Shown: positions 53,375 through 63,069 of the stretch, in pieces
Layout of the letters: the number at the start of each line of letters is the position of its first letter
Position numbering within the stretch: the stretch's first letter is position 1
Program-made: the position numbers and the translations under genes
Notes under the pieces: model-generated
Seen by the model: the letters and a program-made list of their open reading frames with translations, nothing else
Database searches by the model: none
Told to the model about the DNA's origin: nothing
From: Olivibacter sp. SDN3
GTDB taxonomy: Bacteria; Bacteroidota; Bacteroidia; Sphingobacteriales; Sphingobacteriaceae
Length of the DNA: 64,000 bases
Direction: 5' to 3'
Assembly (NCBI RefSeq): GCF_014334135.1
Contig: NZ_CP060497.1
Location: 1,488,001 to 1,552,000, forward strand

Positions 53375-54805
53375 TTACTTTATTTCGGTAACCTTTATCA
53401 TGTTTGTTCTTCCCTTTTCGCTTATCGGAATTGATGCGGTATTTACTACAAGCTCCCCTCTCGAGATGAGACCTTCTTCCACTAAACGTGTATTGACATC
53501 TGCGATCGACGAATCGGTGCTTTCTTCTCCGTCATAATAAAACCCCTTGACTCCCCAAAGCAGGCTCAGAGTATTTAATAAGGCTTTATTTCCAGTAAAA
53601 ATATGGATATCAGAATCAGGACGATGACTCGAAATTTCAAAAGCGGTATATCCTGAAGAGGTCATTGCTACAATAGCTTTTGCTTTTACTTGCTGTGTTA
53701 AATACACAGAAGATGCACAAATGGAGTCAGGAATAGAGGTAGAAGGGTTCTGGCTAGTTTTACGTGCTGCAAAATAAGGATAGGCGGTTCCTTCAACATT
53801 TTTAATTATTTTAGTCATTGTTTCGATAACAATTTCTGGAAATTCGCCAACGGATGTTTCACCACTTAACATGACAGCATCAGCACCATCTAGTACGGAA
53901 TTTGCTACGTCATTCACCTCTGCTCTCGTTGGTCTGGGCGTAGTGATCATGCTTTCAAGCATCTGTGTTGCAATAATAACAGGCTTCGATGCATCACGAC
54001 ACTTTTGTACAATCATTTTCTGTAAAAGAGGCACTTGTTCCATTGGTATTTCCACACCAAGGTCTCCACGAGCAACCATTACACCATCGGTAGCAGCGAT
54101 AATACTATCGATATTTTCTATGGCTTCGGGTTTTTCTATTTTAGCAATAACGCGTGCAGATTTTCCTTTCTCAGCAATGATTTTTTTGCATTGCACGATA
54201 TCTTCAGCGGTTCTTACGAAAGACATTCCTATCCATTCAACGTCATAGTTTAATACGAAGTTCAAATTATCAAGATCTTCCTCTGTTAAGCTGGGAATCG
54301 ACACCTTAGTATTAGGAAGATTTACGCCCTTTCTTGAAGTAAGGACCCCTCCATGCACTACCTCACAAATTACAGTATCCAGGCCGTTGGTGCTTATTAC
54401 CCTTAGTTGTATCTTACCGTCGTCAAGTAGAATTATTTCGCCTTCTGCAACATCTTTTGGAAACTCTTGATAAGTTATGTATATTTCTTCTTCATTTCCT
54501 ATTAACTCTTTGGTGGTAATACGAAGCCTTTTGCCATTTAACAATATGGCCCCACCCTCTTTCATTTTACCAATACGGATCTTCGGCCCTTGTAAATCGG
54601 CAAGTATACCAATGTTTAAATGGTTTTCCTGATTGATCTCTTTAATGGTGTTGATAACTTTAAGATGGTCTTCCTGGCTTCCATGAGAAAAATTTAACCG
54701 GCATACATCTACACCTTTTTCAATTAAACTGCTTAAAGTATCCTTTGGAGAGGAAGCCGGCCCAAGCGTGGCTACGATTTTAGTTCTCTTATGAACTTTT
54801 TTCAT
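53375..54805 (-). CDS. pyk: Pyruvate kinase
   Basis: 476 residues from the ATG at 54805 (KKVHKRTKIVATLGPASSPK); a start 21 bp further out is also open. The active-site stretches are CRLNFSHGSQEDH, GILADLQGPKIRIG, WIGMSFVRTAED, ARGDLGVEIPMEQVP and ATQMLESMITTPRPTRAEVN. The effector-binding C-terminal domain is present. It makes pyruvate and ATP from phosphoenolpyruvate. It converges with the DUF4407 gene across the palindrome. Confidence 0.97.
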   Translation of the reverse strand: MKKVHKRTKIVATLGPASSPKDTLSSLIEKGVDVCRLNFSHGSQEDHLKVINTIKEINQENHLNIGILADLQGPKIRIGKMKEGGAILLNGKRLRITTKELIGNEEEIYITYQEFPKDVAEGEIILLDDGKIQLRVISTNGLDTVICEVVHGGVLTSRKGVNLPNTKVSIPSLTEEDLDNLNFVLNYDVEWIGMSFVRTAEDIVQCKKIIAEKGKSARVIAKIEKPEAIENIDSIIAATDGVMVARGDLGVEIPMEQVPLLQKMIVQKCRDASKPVIIATQMLESMITTPRPTRAEVNDVANSVLDGADAVMLSGETSVGEFPEIVIETMTKIIKNVEGTAYPYFAARKTSQNPSTSIPDSICASSVYLTQQVKAKAIVAMTSSGYTAFEISSHRPDSDIHIFTGNKALLNTLSLLWGVKGFYYDGEESTDSSIADVNTRLVEEGLISRGELVVNTASIPISEKGRTNMIKVTEIK

Positions 54806-55005
54806 TTGAATGATTTGTTTTAGCAAAGAATATGTACGGACAAATGTTTCATAAAAAGTACATACATATCCATTTAATGGTTGTTATTATTTCTTTATAG
54901 TTTTTTAATATTAAGATCCCCCATGGTGAACATATTGTTCCTTTGGTTTAGCTTTTGCTATAGTGTAATTTATACACAGGCAAAGATAAGAAAATCATTA
55001 TCAAG

Positions 55006-55425
55006 CTAAAATACTAAATTTTCTCTAGATTTCAATTTATTGGGATCTATTTCGGTTGCCACAACGACTTCTTTAAGGCTGTTTATTTGTGTTATTTGCC
55101 ATTCGAGTAGCTCATCATCAATAGCGTTTTTAATAAGTAGAAAATAATCAGTAGCCTTCGTCTCTGGAATTAAGACCCCTCCCTCTATTCCTTTATTGTT
55201 AATTAAAAAGTAAGAGATATCATTTTGTTCATCCTCAAAGGTGTATCTGCCAAAGTATAGTGTGGTATGACTATCGAGCATCACCTCATGATCTTCTATT
55301 TTGTATAAGTCCAAGCCTGTTTTCTTATTAATGAAGTAACAGAGCCTGTAATCCTTCAGTGGACTGGTTATCGCTACCAGGTTAAAATCGATGTCGAGTT
55401 CGTATTTTAATGTTAATTTATTCAA
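55006..55425 (-). CDS. IPExxxVDY family protein
   Basis: 139 residues. It carries the family's namesake motif in the form IPETKATDYFLL, where T replaces V before DY, and the start LTLKYELDIDFNLVAITSPL. The family is restricted to Bacteroidota and has no known function. It lies upstream of pyk on the same strand (200-bp gap), next to the acpP-fabF-rnc genes on the other strand, a gene neighbourhood common in this group. A TATTTTTG box on the minus strand (55452-55445) lies 20 bp before the start. Confidence 0.92.
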   Translation of the reverse strand: MNKLTLKYELDIDFNLVAITSPLKDYRLCYFINKKTGLDLYKIEDHEVMLDSHTTLYFGRYTFEDEQNDISYFLINNKGIEGGVLIPETKATDYFLLIKNAIDDELLEWQITQINSLKEVVVATEIDPNKLKSRENLVF

Positions 55426-55620
55426 GGGTCCTTCTCTTTTAATGCAAAAATAACAAAAGCAGATAAACTGCTATTTACTGCAAATTTATATAAGTATATG
55501 CTTTGAATATACAAAAATATTTTGCAGATTGTGCATGGATAAAAGGGGTCTGAATTAGCACGCACCTTACCATACAGTAATAGATAAAAGAGAAGTAATT
55601 GTTGGTAAAAGTCAAAAAGG

Positions 55621-55651
55621 TTTGATTTTTGCTGAATTTTATTTTTCTTTG
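55621..55651 (+). promoter_or_regulatory. Promoter of acpP
   Basis: TTTG at 55621-55624, a 19-bp spacer and TTTCTTTG at 55644-55651, which differs from TAnnTTTG at one position. The ATG is 33 bp downstream. Confidence 0.6.
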
Positions 55652-55684
55652 CACTGATTTATTAAACATTAAACCATAAAAATC

Positions 55685-55921
55685 ATGTCTGATATCGCTT
55701 CAAGAGTTAAAGCAATTATCGTTGAGAAATTAGGTGTTGACGAAAATGAAGTTACGCCAGAGGCTTCATTCACCAATGATTTAGGTGCTGATTCATTAGA
55801 CACCGTAGAGTTGATCATGGAGTTTGAAAAGGAATTCAACGTAGCTATCCCTGACGACCAAGCTGAAACCATCAGCACTGTTGGACAAGCTGTAGCTTAT
55901 TTGGAAAAAAACGTTAACTAA
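55685..55921 (+). CDS. acpP: Acyl carrier protein
   Basis: 78 residues, acidic. The phosphopantetheine attachment site is [14 protein letters not shown] with S37. The protein carries growing acyl chains in fatty acid synthesis. fabF starts 23 bp after it and rnc follows, the usual order in many bacteria. Confidence 0.98.
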   Translation: MSDIASRVKAIIVEKLGVDENEVTPEASFTNDLGADSLDTVELIMEFEKEFNVAIPDDQAETISTVGQAVAYLEKNVN

Positions 55922-55944
55922 CTAAAATTAGGCCAATCGAATAA

Positions 55945-57198
55945 ATGGAGCTTAAAAGAGTAGTAGTAACAGGATTAGGTGCGCTTACTCCTATTGGTAA
56001 TACCGTTTCTGAATATTGGGAAGGGTTAATCAACGGGGTAAGCGGAGCTGCTCCTATTACGCATTTTGACGCAGAGAAATTTAAAACAAGGTTTGCGTGT
56101 GAGGTAAAGAATTTTGATCCAACAAGCTTTATGGATCGCAAAGATGCACGTAAATTAGATCCATTTGTTCATTATGCTCTTGCTTCTACTGATGAAGCTG
56201 TTAGGGATGCAGGGCTAGCATTTGACAAACTCGATACTAATCGCATAGGCGTTATATGGGGGTCAGGAATAGGGGGGTTGAAAACTTTTCTAGATGAAGT
56301 AAGTAACTTTGCCAAAGGTGATGGTACACCAAGATATAACCCGTTTTTTATACCAAAAATGATCTTAGATATATGTCCTGGGCATATATCGATGAAATAT
56401 GGCTTACATGGACTTAACTTTTCTACTGTATCGGCTTGTGCTTCTTCAACTCATGCTTTAATAGACTCATTAAATTATATCCGAACAGGATACGCAGATG
56501 TGATCATAAGCGGAGGCTCTGAGGCCATTATCAACGAAGCCGGTATAGGGGGGTTTAATGCTATGCATGCGCTATCTACCCGTAATGATGACCCGTCGAC
56601 AGCTTCTCGTCCTTTTGATAATGACAGAGATGGTTTTGTGGCTGGAGAAGGTTCTGGCACTATTATTTTGGAAAGTTTAGAGCATGCAAGAGCTCGTGGC
56701 GCGAAAATTTATGCTGAGCTTATTGGTGGTGGCATGAGCGCCGATGCGCATCATATTACTGCATCCCATCCCGAAGGATTGGGCGCAAGGTTGGCCATGA
56801 CCAATGCTATCAAAGACGCTCATATTACAAATAATGATATTGATTACATAAATGTTCATGGCACCTCAACACCTGTTGGAGATATAAGTGAATCAAAAGC
56901 TATATTGGACCATTTTGGATCACATGCTTATGAATTGAACATTAGCTCTACGAAATCCATGACAGGTCATTTGTTGGGGGCTGCAGGGGCGGTAGAATCT
57001 ATCGCATCTATACTATCCATTAAAAATGGAATAGTGCCACCGACCATTAATCATTTTACAGATGATCCTAACTTAGACAGTAAGCTTAACTTCACTTTTA
57101 ACAAACCACAAACGAGAACGGTTAATCATGCATTAAGCAATACGTTTGGTTTTGGAGGGCACAATGCTTCTGTAATATTCAAAAAATTCGAAGAGTAA
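55945..57198 (+). CDS. fabF: 3-oxoacyl-ACP synthase II
   Basis: 417 residues. The active-site cysteine is C165 (STVSACASSTHALID), and the two histidines are in INVHGTSTPVGD (near 306) and STKSMTGHLLGAAGA (near 342). It condenses malonyl-ACP with acyl-ACP to extend fatty acids. It follows acpP and precedes rnc. Confidence 0.97.
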   Translation: MELKRVVVTGLGALTPIGNTVSEYWEGLINGVSGAAPITHFDAEKFKTRFACEVKNFDPTSFMDRKDARKLDPFVHYALASTDEAVRDAGLAFDKLDTNRIGVIWGSGIGGLKTFLDEVSNFAKGDGTPRYNPFFIPKMILDICPGHISMKYGLHGLNFSTVSACASSTHALIDSLNYIRTGYADVIISGGSEAIINEAGIGGFNAMHALSTRNDDPSTASRPFDNDRDGFVAGEGSGTIILESLEHARARGAKIYAELIGGGMSADAHHITASHPEGLGARLAMTNAIKDAHITNNDIDYINVHGTSTPVGDISESKAILDHFGSHAYELNISSTKSMTGHLLGAAGAVESIASILSIKNGIVPPTINHFTDDPNLDSKLNFTFNKPQTRTVNHALSNTFGFGGHNASVIFKKFEE

Positions 57199-57288
57199 GG
57201 TTTTTGAATCATAGGCTTTATGATATACAGCTTTTAAAAGTTGTAAAGAGCATCGGTTCCTTCTGCTAATTTTTCCCCATAAAGGATA

Positions 57289-58020
57289 ATGTTTGTTTTT
57301 AGCATTTATAAGCTCTACCTGTCGTCCAAACGAAAATACGTTAGGGCGCTTAAAAACTTATTGGGCTTTATCCCTGGTAATCTTTACCTATACCAAATGG
57401 CCTTTCGGCATAAATCCGTTGCAATAGCAGTCAAAAAGGGGGCAAAAAACAGCAACGAACGCTTGGAGTTTTTAGGAGATGCAATTTTAGGAGCAGTAGT
57501 CGCTGAATTACTTTTTAAGATGTATCCTTATAAAGATGAGGGGTTTTTAACTGAGATGCGCTCTAAAATTGTGAGCAGAGTTAATTTAAATCAGTTGGCT
57601 AGAAAACTAGGTTTTGATGAACTGATTCAATACGATGCCAAAATGGTTAATTATCCAGGGAAATCCAGCTCATTGCTTGGAGACGCTTTTGAAGCCTTGA
57701 TTGGAGCGGTGTATTTAGATAAGGGCTACCTTTTTACCCGTAATTTTTTACTCAATAGAATAATAAAACCACATGTAGATATTCATCTGTTGGAACAAAC
57801 AGAGACGAATTTCAAAAGTCGTTTGATAGAATGGTGCCAATCAATGGGAAAGGAAGTTTCTTTTGAGATCACAAATAATGCAGAGGGGGAGAGCGCTAAG
57901 CTCTTTACCGTTGATGCAGTCATTGCTGGTGAAGTAAAGGGCACCGGAAGAGATTATAACAAGAAAAACGCAGAAAAGCTCGCCGCGGAAAAAGCCTGTG
58001 AAGCTTTAGGGATCGTATAG
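57289..58020 (+). CDS. rnc: Ribonuclease III
   Basis: 243 residues. The signature NERLEFLGDAILGAVVAELL (acidic E60, D64) is followed by the second metal site in LGDAFEALIGAVYLDKGYLF and a C-terminal double-strand RNA-binding domain (about 175-240, NFKSRLIEWCQSMGKEVSFE). It cleaves double-stranded RNA in rRNA and mRNA processing. It converges on rarA with 16 bp between the ends. Confidence 0.97.
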   Translation: MFVFSIYKLYLSSKRKYVRALKNLLGFIPGNLYLYQMAFRHKSVAIAVKKGAKNSNERLEFLGDAILGAVVAELLFKMYPYKDEGFLTEMRSKIVSRVNLNQLARKLGFDELIQYDAKMVNYPGKSSSLLGDAFEALIGAVYLDKGYLFTRNFLLNRIIKPHVDIHLLEQTETNFKSRLIEWCQSMGKEVSFEITNNAEGESAKLFTVDAVIAGEVKGTGRDYNKKNAEKLAAEKACEALGIV

Positions 58021-58036
58021 CCCTGTTCGCAGGCGG

Positions 58037-59317
58037 TCAATATTTGTACTTATTCTTCCAGAGTTTTCTTAGATGTTCGCGTAATTTGAGCTCTGTTGCA
58101 TTGTTTCCTGGATCGTAAAGTAAGCTTCCGCTGATTTTTTCGGGCAGGAATTCCTGTTCAACGAAGTTATTCTCATAAACATGAGCATACTTATATTCCT
58201 TCCCATAATTAAGGTTCTTCATTAATTTTGTTGGGGCGTTCCTTAGATGAAGGGGTACTGATAGGTCGCCGGTTTGTCTTACCAGGCTTTGTGCGTTCTT
58301 AATGGCTTCATATGCCGCATTGCTTTTTGCTGAGGAAGCCATATAGGTTACCGTTTGCGATAGAATGATTCTTGATTCTGGCCAGCCTATTACATTAACT
58401 GCCTGAAAACAATTATTGGCTAATAGAAGTGCATTGGGGTTAGCATTGCCTATGTCTTCTGATGCTAAGATAAGCAAACGTCTAGCAATAAATAAGGGAT
58501 CTTCTCCCCCTTCTATCATTCTAGCTAGCCAGTATACTGCTGCATTCGGATCACTTCCTCTGATAGACTTAATAAATGCCGAGATGATATCATAATGTTG
58601 TTCTCCGGCTTTATCATATAAAGCCATATTTTGCTGTACCTGGGTAAGCACAAACGCATTAGTAATTCGATTGTTGTCGTTCTCTAATGCATTTACTACT
58701 AGTTCAAGCACGTTTAGCAGTTTTCGTGCATCGCCTCCAGAAACTCTTAACAGCGCTTCATATTCGTCAACGATTATTCCTTTTGACTTTAAGACCTCAT
58801 CATCCCTCAAAGCTTTATGTACCAAATGGACAAGATCATTTTCCTCAAGCTGTTTCAATGTGTATACCTGACATCTTGACAACAGGGCTGAAATAACTTC
58901 AAAAGAAGGGTTTTCGGTGGTTGCCCCGATCAATGTTACTAAACCTTTCTCGACAGCGCCCAAGAGAGAGTCTTGTTGAGATTTAGAAAAGCGATGAATC
59001 TCGTCTATGAAAAGAATAGGCTGTTCTTGATACATTTTCTGACTAAGATTAGCCTTTTCGATTATATCACGGATATCTTTGACTCCTGAGTTAATAGCAC
59101 TTAAGTTAAAAAATGGACGGTTAAGTTGTTTTGACATGATATAAGCCAAAGTTGTTTTACCAACACCGGGAGGCCCCCATAGGATCATCGATGGAATAGT
59201 ATTGCTTTGTATGGATTTACGCAAAACAGCGTCGTTGCCCAATAGGTGATGTTGGCCAACATAATCGTCTATATTTTCAGGCCGCATGCGCTCGGCCAAG
59301 GGAATAATTGTTGCCAT
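58037..59317 (-). CDS. rarA: Replication-associated recombination protein A (RarA/MgsA)
   Basis: 426 residues from the ATG at 59317 (MATIIPLAERMRPENIDDYV). The AAA+ motifs are WGPPGVGKTTLAYIMS (Walker A), PILFIDEIHRFSKSQQD (Walker B) and LIGATTENPSFEVISALLSR (sensor 1 and arginine finger). The C-terminal MgsA domain has GSDPNAAVYWLARMIEGGED and IARRLLILASEDIGNANPNA. It acts at stalled replication forks. Its promoter, 10 bp upstream, suggests a nearly leaderless mRNA. Confidence 0.96.
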   Translation of the reverse strand: MATIIPLAERMRPENIDDYVGQHHLLGNDAVLRKSIQSNTIPSMILWGPPGVGKTTLAYIMSKQLNRPFFNLSAINSGVKDIRDIIEKANLSQKMYQEQPILFIDEIHRFSKSQQDSLLGAVEKGLVTLIGATTENPSFEVISALLSRCQVYTLKQLEENDLVHLVHKALRDDEVLKSKGIIVDEYEALLRVSGGDARKLLNVLELVVNALENDNNRITNAFVLTQVQQNMALYDKAGEQHYDIISAFIKSIRGSDPNAAVYWLARMIEGGEDPLFIARRLLILASEDIGNANPNALLLANNCFQAVNVIGWPESRIILSQTVTYMASSAKSNAAYEAIKNAQSLVRQTGDLSVPLHLRNAPTKLMKNLNYGKEYKYAHVYENNFVEQEFLPEKISGSLLYDPGNNATELKLREHLRKLWKNKYKY

Positions 59318-59326
59318 GATTTTTAG

Positions 59327-59357
59327 CAAACCTACTATTAATTATTGCTATTATCAA
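59327..59357 (-). promoter_or_regulatory. Promoter of rarA
   Basis: On the minus strand, TTG (59357-59355), a 20-bp spacer and TAGGTTTG (59334-59327) match the Bacteroidota consensus. The ATG at 59317 follows after 9 bp. Confidence 0.6.
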
Positions 59358-59440
59358 TAGTAAATTGCTAAACGAATTAAGAGGTGTTTAAATGGTTTAG
59401 TATAAAATTTGTATATTAGCTAAAAAAAGAAAAAGTGTAA

Positions 59441-60637
59441 ATGCAAGAAACACTTAAATATACGCTCACTTATTCCCTTATATTAACCTTATGCTGGTAT
59501 ACAAAAACCAAAGCTAGCGAACGTATTGACGAGGGAGTTAAACACTCGGAAGATACTGTTTCTGCAAGAAATGACTTTGTGGGGATAGGTCCGATACTGT
59601 ATAATTTACCGCCCGAAAAGACGAAAGAGCAATTGCTAGAGGAAAAATATGATAGAAAACATGAAGAAGCTACTACAATAGCTAAACTTTTGGCTGAACA
59701 ACGTTTAAATACTTGTCTCTGGCAAATTGGGCAAACATATGCAATAGAGGGTTCAACAGTCCTGGTGAATCTGGAGAAAAACAGAAATTTTTCTGTTAAT
59801 GTTGAAAGCTCTTTGCTCCGATCTATAAGAACCTATTTACAAGAGGGAAATTTGGAGATGATGTCTAATCTCCAGAACAGACTAGGGATACACTATGTAG
59901 AAAGTAAGTCATACAATGAGGCCTTGTCTTTTTTTCAACGGGCACTTTCGAATAAAGAGGAATTAAAGAATTATAGCGCTCAACTGGTAATATGTAATAA
60001 TATTGCAGCTCTTCATAGTTTTATGGGAGATCTTGAGCAAGCCAATTTTTATTATAACATGATGCATAAACTTGCGGTAAAAAATAAAGATTTAGACGCA
60101 CAAGCATCCTCTTTAGAACAATTGGCGACGATAAAAGCTGCAAAAAACGCTTATTTGGAAGCACAAACGGATATTATAAAAAGGGTGCTGCCCCTTTATA
60201 AGCGGGCAAAAAATGTAAGTGGTAGAGTAAGGGCTTACAATAGTTTGGCAGCCATTTATTTAGCCGAAAAAAAGTATACGGAATCTAGGTGGTTTTATCT
60301 ACAAGCTGTGAAAATGGCCTCTATAAATGATAATAACAATATTGATATGTCATATAGCTTATATTATTTAGCTAAAGTAAAAAAGATGCTTGAGGAATAT
60401 GATTTAGCTATAGATGATTACAATAAAGCGGTAGCTTATGCCCTAGCAAGTGGTGACGATATTTTAAGAATGCAAATATATGATGATTTAGGTGATATTT
60501 ATATCCATCAGAAAGATTATGCTAAAGCATTATCATCATTAGCGGAATATGATAGTATTAAAAATAAACTTATCTTGGCTTCGCAGCCGAAAGAGCTTGC
60601 TGTTATTTCAAACGAAATGAAAGGGACCCTAAACTAA
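59441..60637 (+). CDS. Exported tetratricopeptide repeat protein
   Basis: 398 residues. A hydrophobic N-terminal segment (about residues 8-23, LTYSLILTLCWYTKTKA) suggests export or anchoring. From about 130 there are at least five TPR units, for example NLQNRLGIHYVESKSYNEAL, NNIAALHSFMGDLEQANFYY and AYNSLAAIYLAEKKYTESRW. It looks like the sensor half of a TPR-type histidine kinase without a kinase domain, or a stand-alone scaffold. I do not recognise a specific family. Confidence 0.8.
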   Translation: MQETLKYTLTYSLILTLCWYTKTKASERIDEGVKHSEDTVSARNDFVGIGPILYNLPPEKTKEQLLEEKYDRKHEEATTIAKLLAEQRLNTCLWQIGQTYAIEGSTVLVNLEKNRNFSVNVESSLLRSIRTYLQEGNLEMMSNLQNRLGIHYVESKSYNEALSFFQRALSNKEELKNYSAQLVICNNIAALHSFMGDLEQANFYYNMMHKLAVKNKDLDAQASSLEQLATIKAAKNAYLEAQTDIIKRVLPLYKRAKNVSGRVRAYNSLAAIYLAEKKYTESRWFYLQAVKMASINDNNNIDMSYSLYYLAKVKKMLEEYDLAIDDYNKAVAYALASGDDILRMQIYDDLGDIYIHQKDYAKALSSLAEYDSIKNKLILASQPKELAVISNEMKGTLN

Positions 60638-60837
60638 CTTATTTTAGGTAATTTTTAAGAATGCCATTTTGTCTTTTTATCAAAATTTCTAAACCTTAAA
60701 GTGCGTATAAATGTAAAATTTTTTATGTTTTGCAAGTAAACTGCTTTTTTGTTTTAAGAGAAAGAGTTATTGGCGCTTTTTTTGATAAATTTAAACCCTT
60801 AAGGGTATTTGGTTGCCAAGTTGAATATTATTGAATA

Positions 60838-62991
60838 ATGGATATAAAATCATTCCAAGAGATGTTGAAGAAATTGTTTTTGGCGTTGTTTATTGTTGCT
60901 GCAGTGGCCTGCAGTGCTAACCCACGCGTAAATTTAGAGGAAGGTGCAGGTGTATTAAAACCAAACGCCAAACAGGAAATTATAGCAAAAGACTTAGTTA
61001 ATCTGCTTGAAAAAGCACATTATAAAAAGGTTCCATTTAATGACTCTTTATCGTCTGTAGTTTTCGATCGTCTTTTAAGCGGTCTGGACCCTAGTAAAAA
61101 TTATTTTCTGCAATCAGATATCGATAGCTTTGAGTCTTATCGTAAAGTATTGTTAAACGACTTAAGAAGCGGTGATTTAAGCGCCATGTTTCAAGTGTTT
61201 AACGTTTATCGAAAGCGGTTTAACGAGCGGTTGAACTATGCAGTTAATCAGGTTGATTCAGACTTTGATTTTTCAAAAGATGAGTCGTTTGATTATGACC
61301 GTGAGAAACTAGGCTGGTTTGAGGACGAAGAAGAGGCTAATGAGAGCTGGAGGAAGAGGGTAAAATATGATTTATTAAAACTGAGGTTAAGCAGTACTGG
61401 TAAAGAAGATGAAGAAGCAAAAAACCGTAAAACGCTTAAAGAGCGCTATGGAAATTTGATTTCACAAGAAAAAACATCTAATAGTTTTGATGCTTTTGAA
61501 ATGATGATGAATGCTTTTACCGGAGCAATTGACCCGCACACAAACTATTTTACCCCAGAGGGAGCACAAGCATTTAATGAAAGCATGTCTCGCTCTTTCG
61601 AGGGTATCGGCGCGCAGCTGATGATGGATAACGAAGTGGTACGAGTTATGCGTGTTGTTCCCGGTGGACCGGCTTTTCGCGATAAGTCTTTGAAGCAGGA
61701 TGACCGAATTATAGCAGTAGCTCAGGGCGACGAGGAATTCGTTGATGTAATCGGTTGGCGATTAGGAAACGTAGTTTCTAAAATTAAAGGGCCAAAAGGG
61801 ACTACCGTAAGGTTAAAAGTGATTCCGGCAGGAGAAGAGCTTACAGCAACTCCTAAGGTAATTTCTTTGATTCGAGATAAAATTGTAGATGAGGAACAAT
61901 CTGCAAGGAAAGAGATTAAAGAAATTAAGGGGGACGACGGAAAGACGTATAAGATTGGTGTGATTAAAGTGCCCGGATTTTACCTTAATTTTAAAGAGAT
62001 GCAAGCAGGTAATCCAGATTATAAAAGTACTACTAGAGATGTCAAGAGAATTTTAGACACCTTAAAGCAGGAAGAAGTAGACGGTGTGCTAATGGATTTA
62101 AGGGCAAACGGAGGAGGTTCGTTGATTGAGGCTGTTGAGTTGACGGGACTGTTTATCAAATCGGGCCCAGTTGTTCAGGTGCGCGATCCTAATAACCGCG
62201 TTGAAGTAAATAGAGATGATGATGAAACAATCAGTTGGGAAGGACCACTTGGAGTGATGATTGATCGCTTCAGTGCTTCTGCTTCTGAAATTTTTGCTGC
62301 TGCTATTCAGGATTATGGCAGAGGCGTTATTCTTGGTACACAATCTTATGGCAAGGGCACGGTACAGAGTGCCGTGGCTATGGATCAGTTTATCAGTAGA
62401 GCGGACAGACTCTTATTAAGTGCACGAACTAAATCAGATTCTAATATAGACGAAAGTATGCCACAAGGGGCTCCTACGTTCGGGCAAATCAATTTTACTA
62501 CGTTTAAATTTTATAGGGTTAATGGAAGTAGTACGCAGCATAAAGGGGTAACACCAGATATCGAGTTTCCCATGATTTACACAGCCGATAAATTTGGGGA
62601 GAGTTCAGAGAAAGCTGCATTGCCCTGGGATCATATAAAGTCATCGACGTATAATCAGTATGCAGATCTTGTTGCCATTAACCAGACCTTAAAAGATAGG
62701 CATGATGAGCGGATGAAAACTTCTGCTGAATATAAGTATCTTTTGGAGGATATTGAGCTGTTCAGAAAGCGTGAAGGAGAAACATCTATCACGCTACAGG
62801 AAGACAAGTTGAAAGAAGAGCGAGATGAACAGGATATAAGAAATAGAGCACGTGTAAACGCTCGTCGAAAATTGAGGGGACTCCCTGAAATTAAAAAAGG
62901 AGAGCCTCTGCCAAGGTCAGAAAACGATTTTATTCAAGAGGAAAGTTTGAATGTAATGGCTGACTTTATTTCTGCTAAACAAGAATCCTAA
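60838..62991 (+). CDS. prc: Carboxy-terminal (tail-specific) processing protease, lipoprotein
   Basis: 717 residues. The N-terminus has a signal with a cysteine in VAAVACSANP, so a lipoprotein is likely. The N-terminal helical domain, a PDZ domain (about 235-330, FEGIGAQLMMDNEVVRVMRV) and the S41 serine protease core follow. The nucleophile lies in SASASEIF (479-486) and the general base is K506 (YGKGTVQSAVAMD). A C-terminal DUF3340-type region is present. It trims C-termini of periplasmic proteins. A hairpin follows at 63009-63045. Confidence 0.95.
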   Translation: MDIKSFQEMLKKLFLALFIVAAVACSANPRVNLEEGAGVLKPNAKQEIIAKDLVNLLEKAHYKKVPFNDSLSSVVFDRLLSGLDPSKNYFLQSDIDSFESYRKVLLNDLRSGDLSAMFQVFNVYRKRFNERLNYAVNQVDSDFDFSKDESFDYDREKLGWFEDEEEANESWRKRVKYDLLKLRLSSTGKEDEEAKNRKTLKERYGNLISQEKTSNSFDAFEMMMNAFTGAIDPHTNYFTPEGAQAFNESMSRSFEGIGAQLMMDNEVVRVMRVVPGGPAFRDKSLKQDDRIIAVAQGDEEFVDVIGWRLGNVVSKIKGPKGTTVRLKVIPAGEELTATPKVISLIRDKIVDEEQSARKEIKEIKGDDGKTYKIGVIKVPGFYLNFKEMQAGNPDYKSTTRDVKRILDTLKQEEVDGVLMDLRANGGGSLIEAVELTGLFIKSGPVVQVRDPNNRVEVNRDDDETISWEGPLGVMIDRFSASASEIFAAAIQDYGRGVILGTQSYGKGTVQSAVAMDQFISRADRLLLSARTKSDSNIDESMPQGAPTFGQINFTTFKFYRVNGSSTQHKGVTPDIEFPMIYTADKFGESSEKAALPWDHIKSSTYNQYADLVAINQTLKDRHDERMKTSAEYKYLLEDIELFRKREGETSITLQEDKLKEERDEQDIRNRARVNARRKLRGLPEIKKGEPLPRSENDFIQEESLNVMADFISAKQES

Positions 62992-63008
62992 CATCTTTTT
63001 ATGAAGGT

Positions 63009-63045
63009 GATAAAGCCGCTAGACCCTATGTTTAGCGGCTTTATC
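63009..63045 (+). terminator. Hairpin after the tail-specific protease gene
   Basis: Perfect 13-bp stem GATAAAGCCGCTA / TAGCGGCTTTATC (63009-63021, 63033-63045) with an 11-nt loop; only a weak T-run follows. Confidence 0.7.
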
Positions 63046-63069
63046 TTGTCATAACGAAAGTAAAACAAA

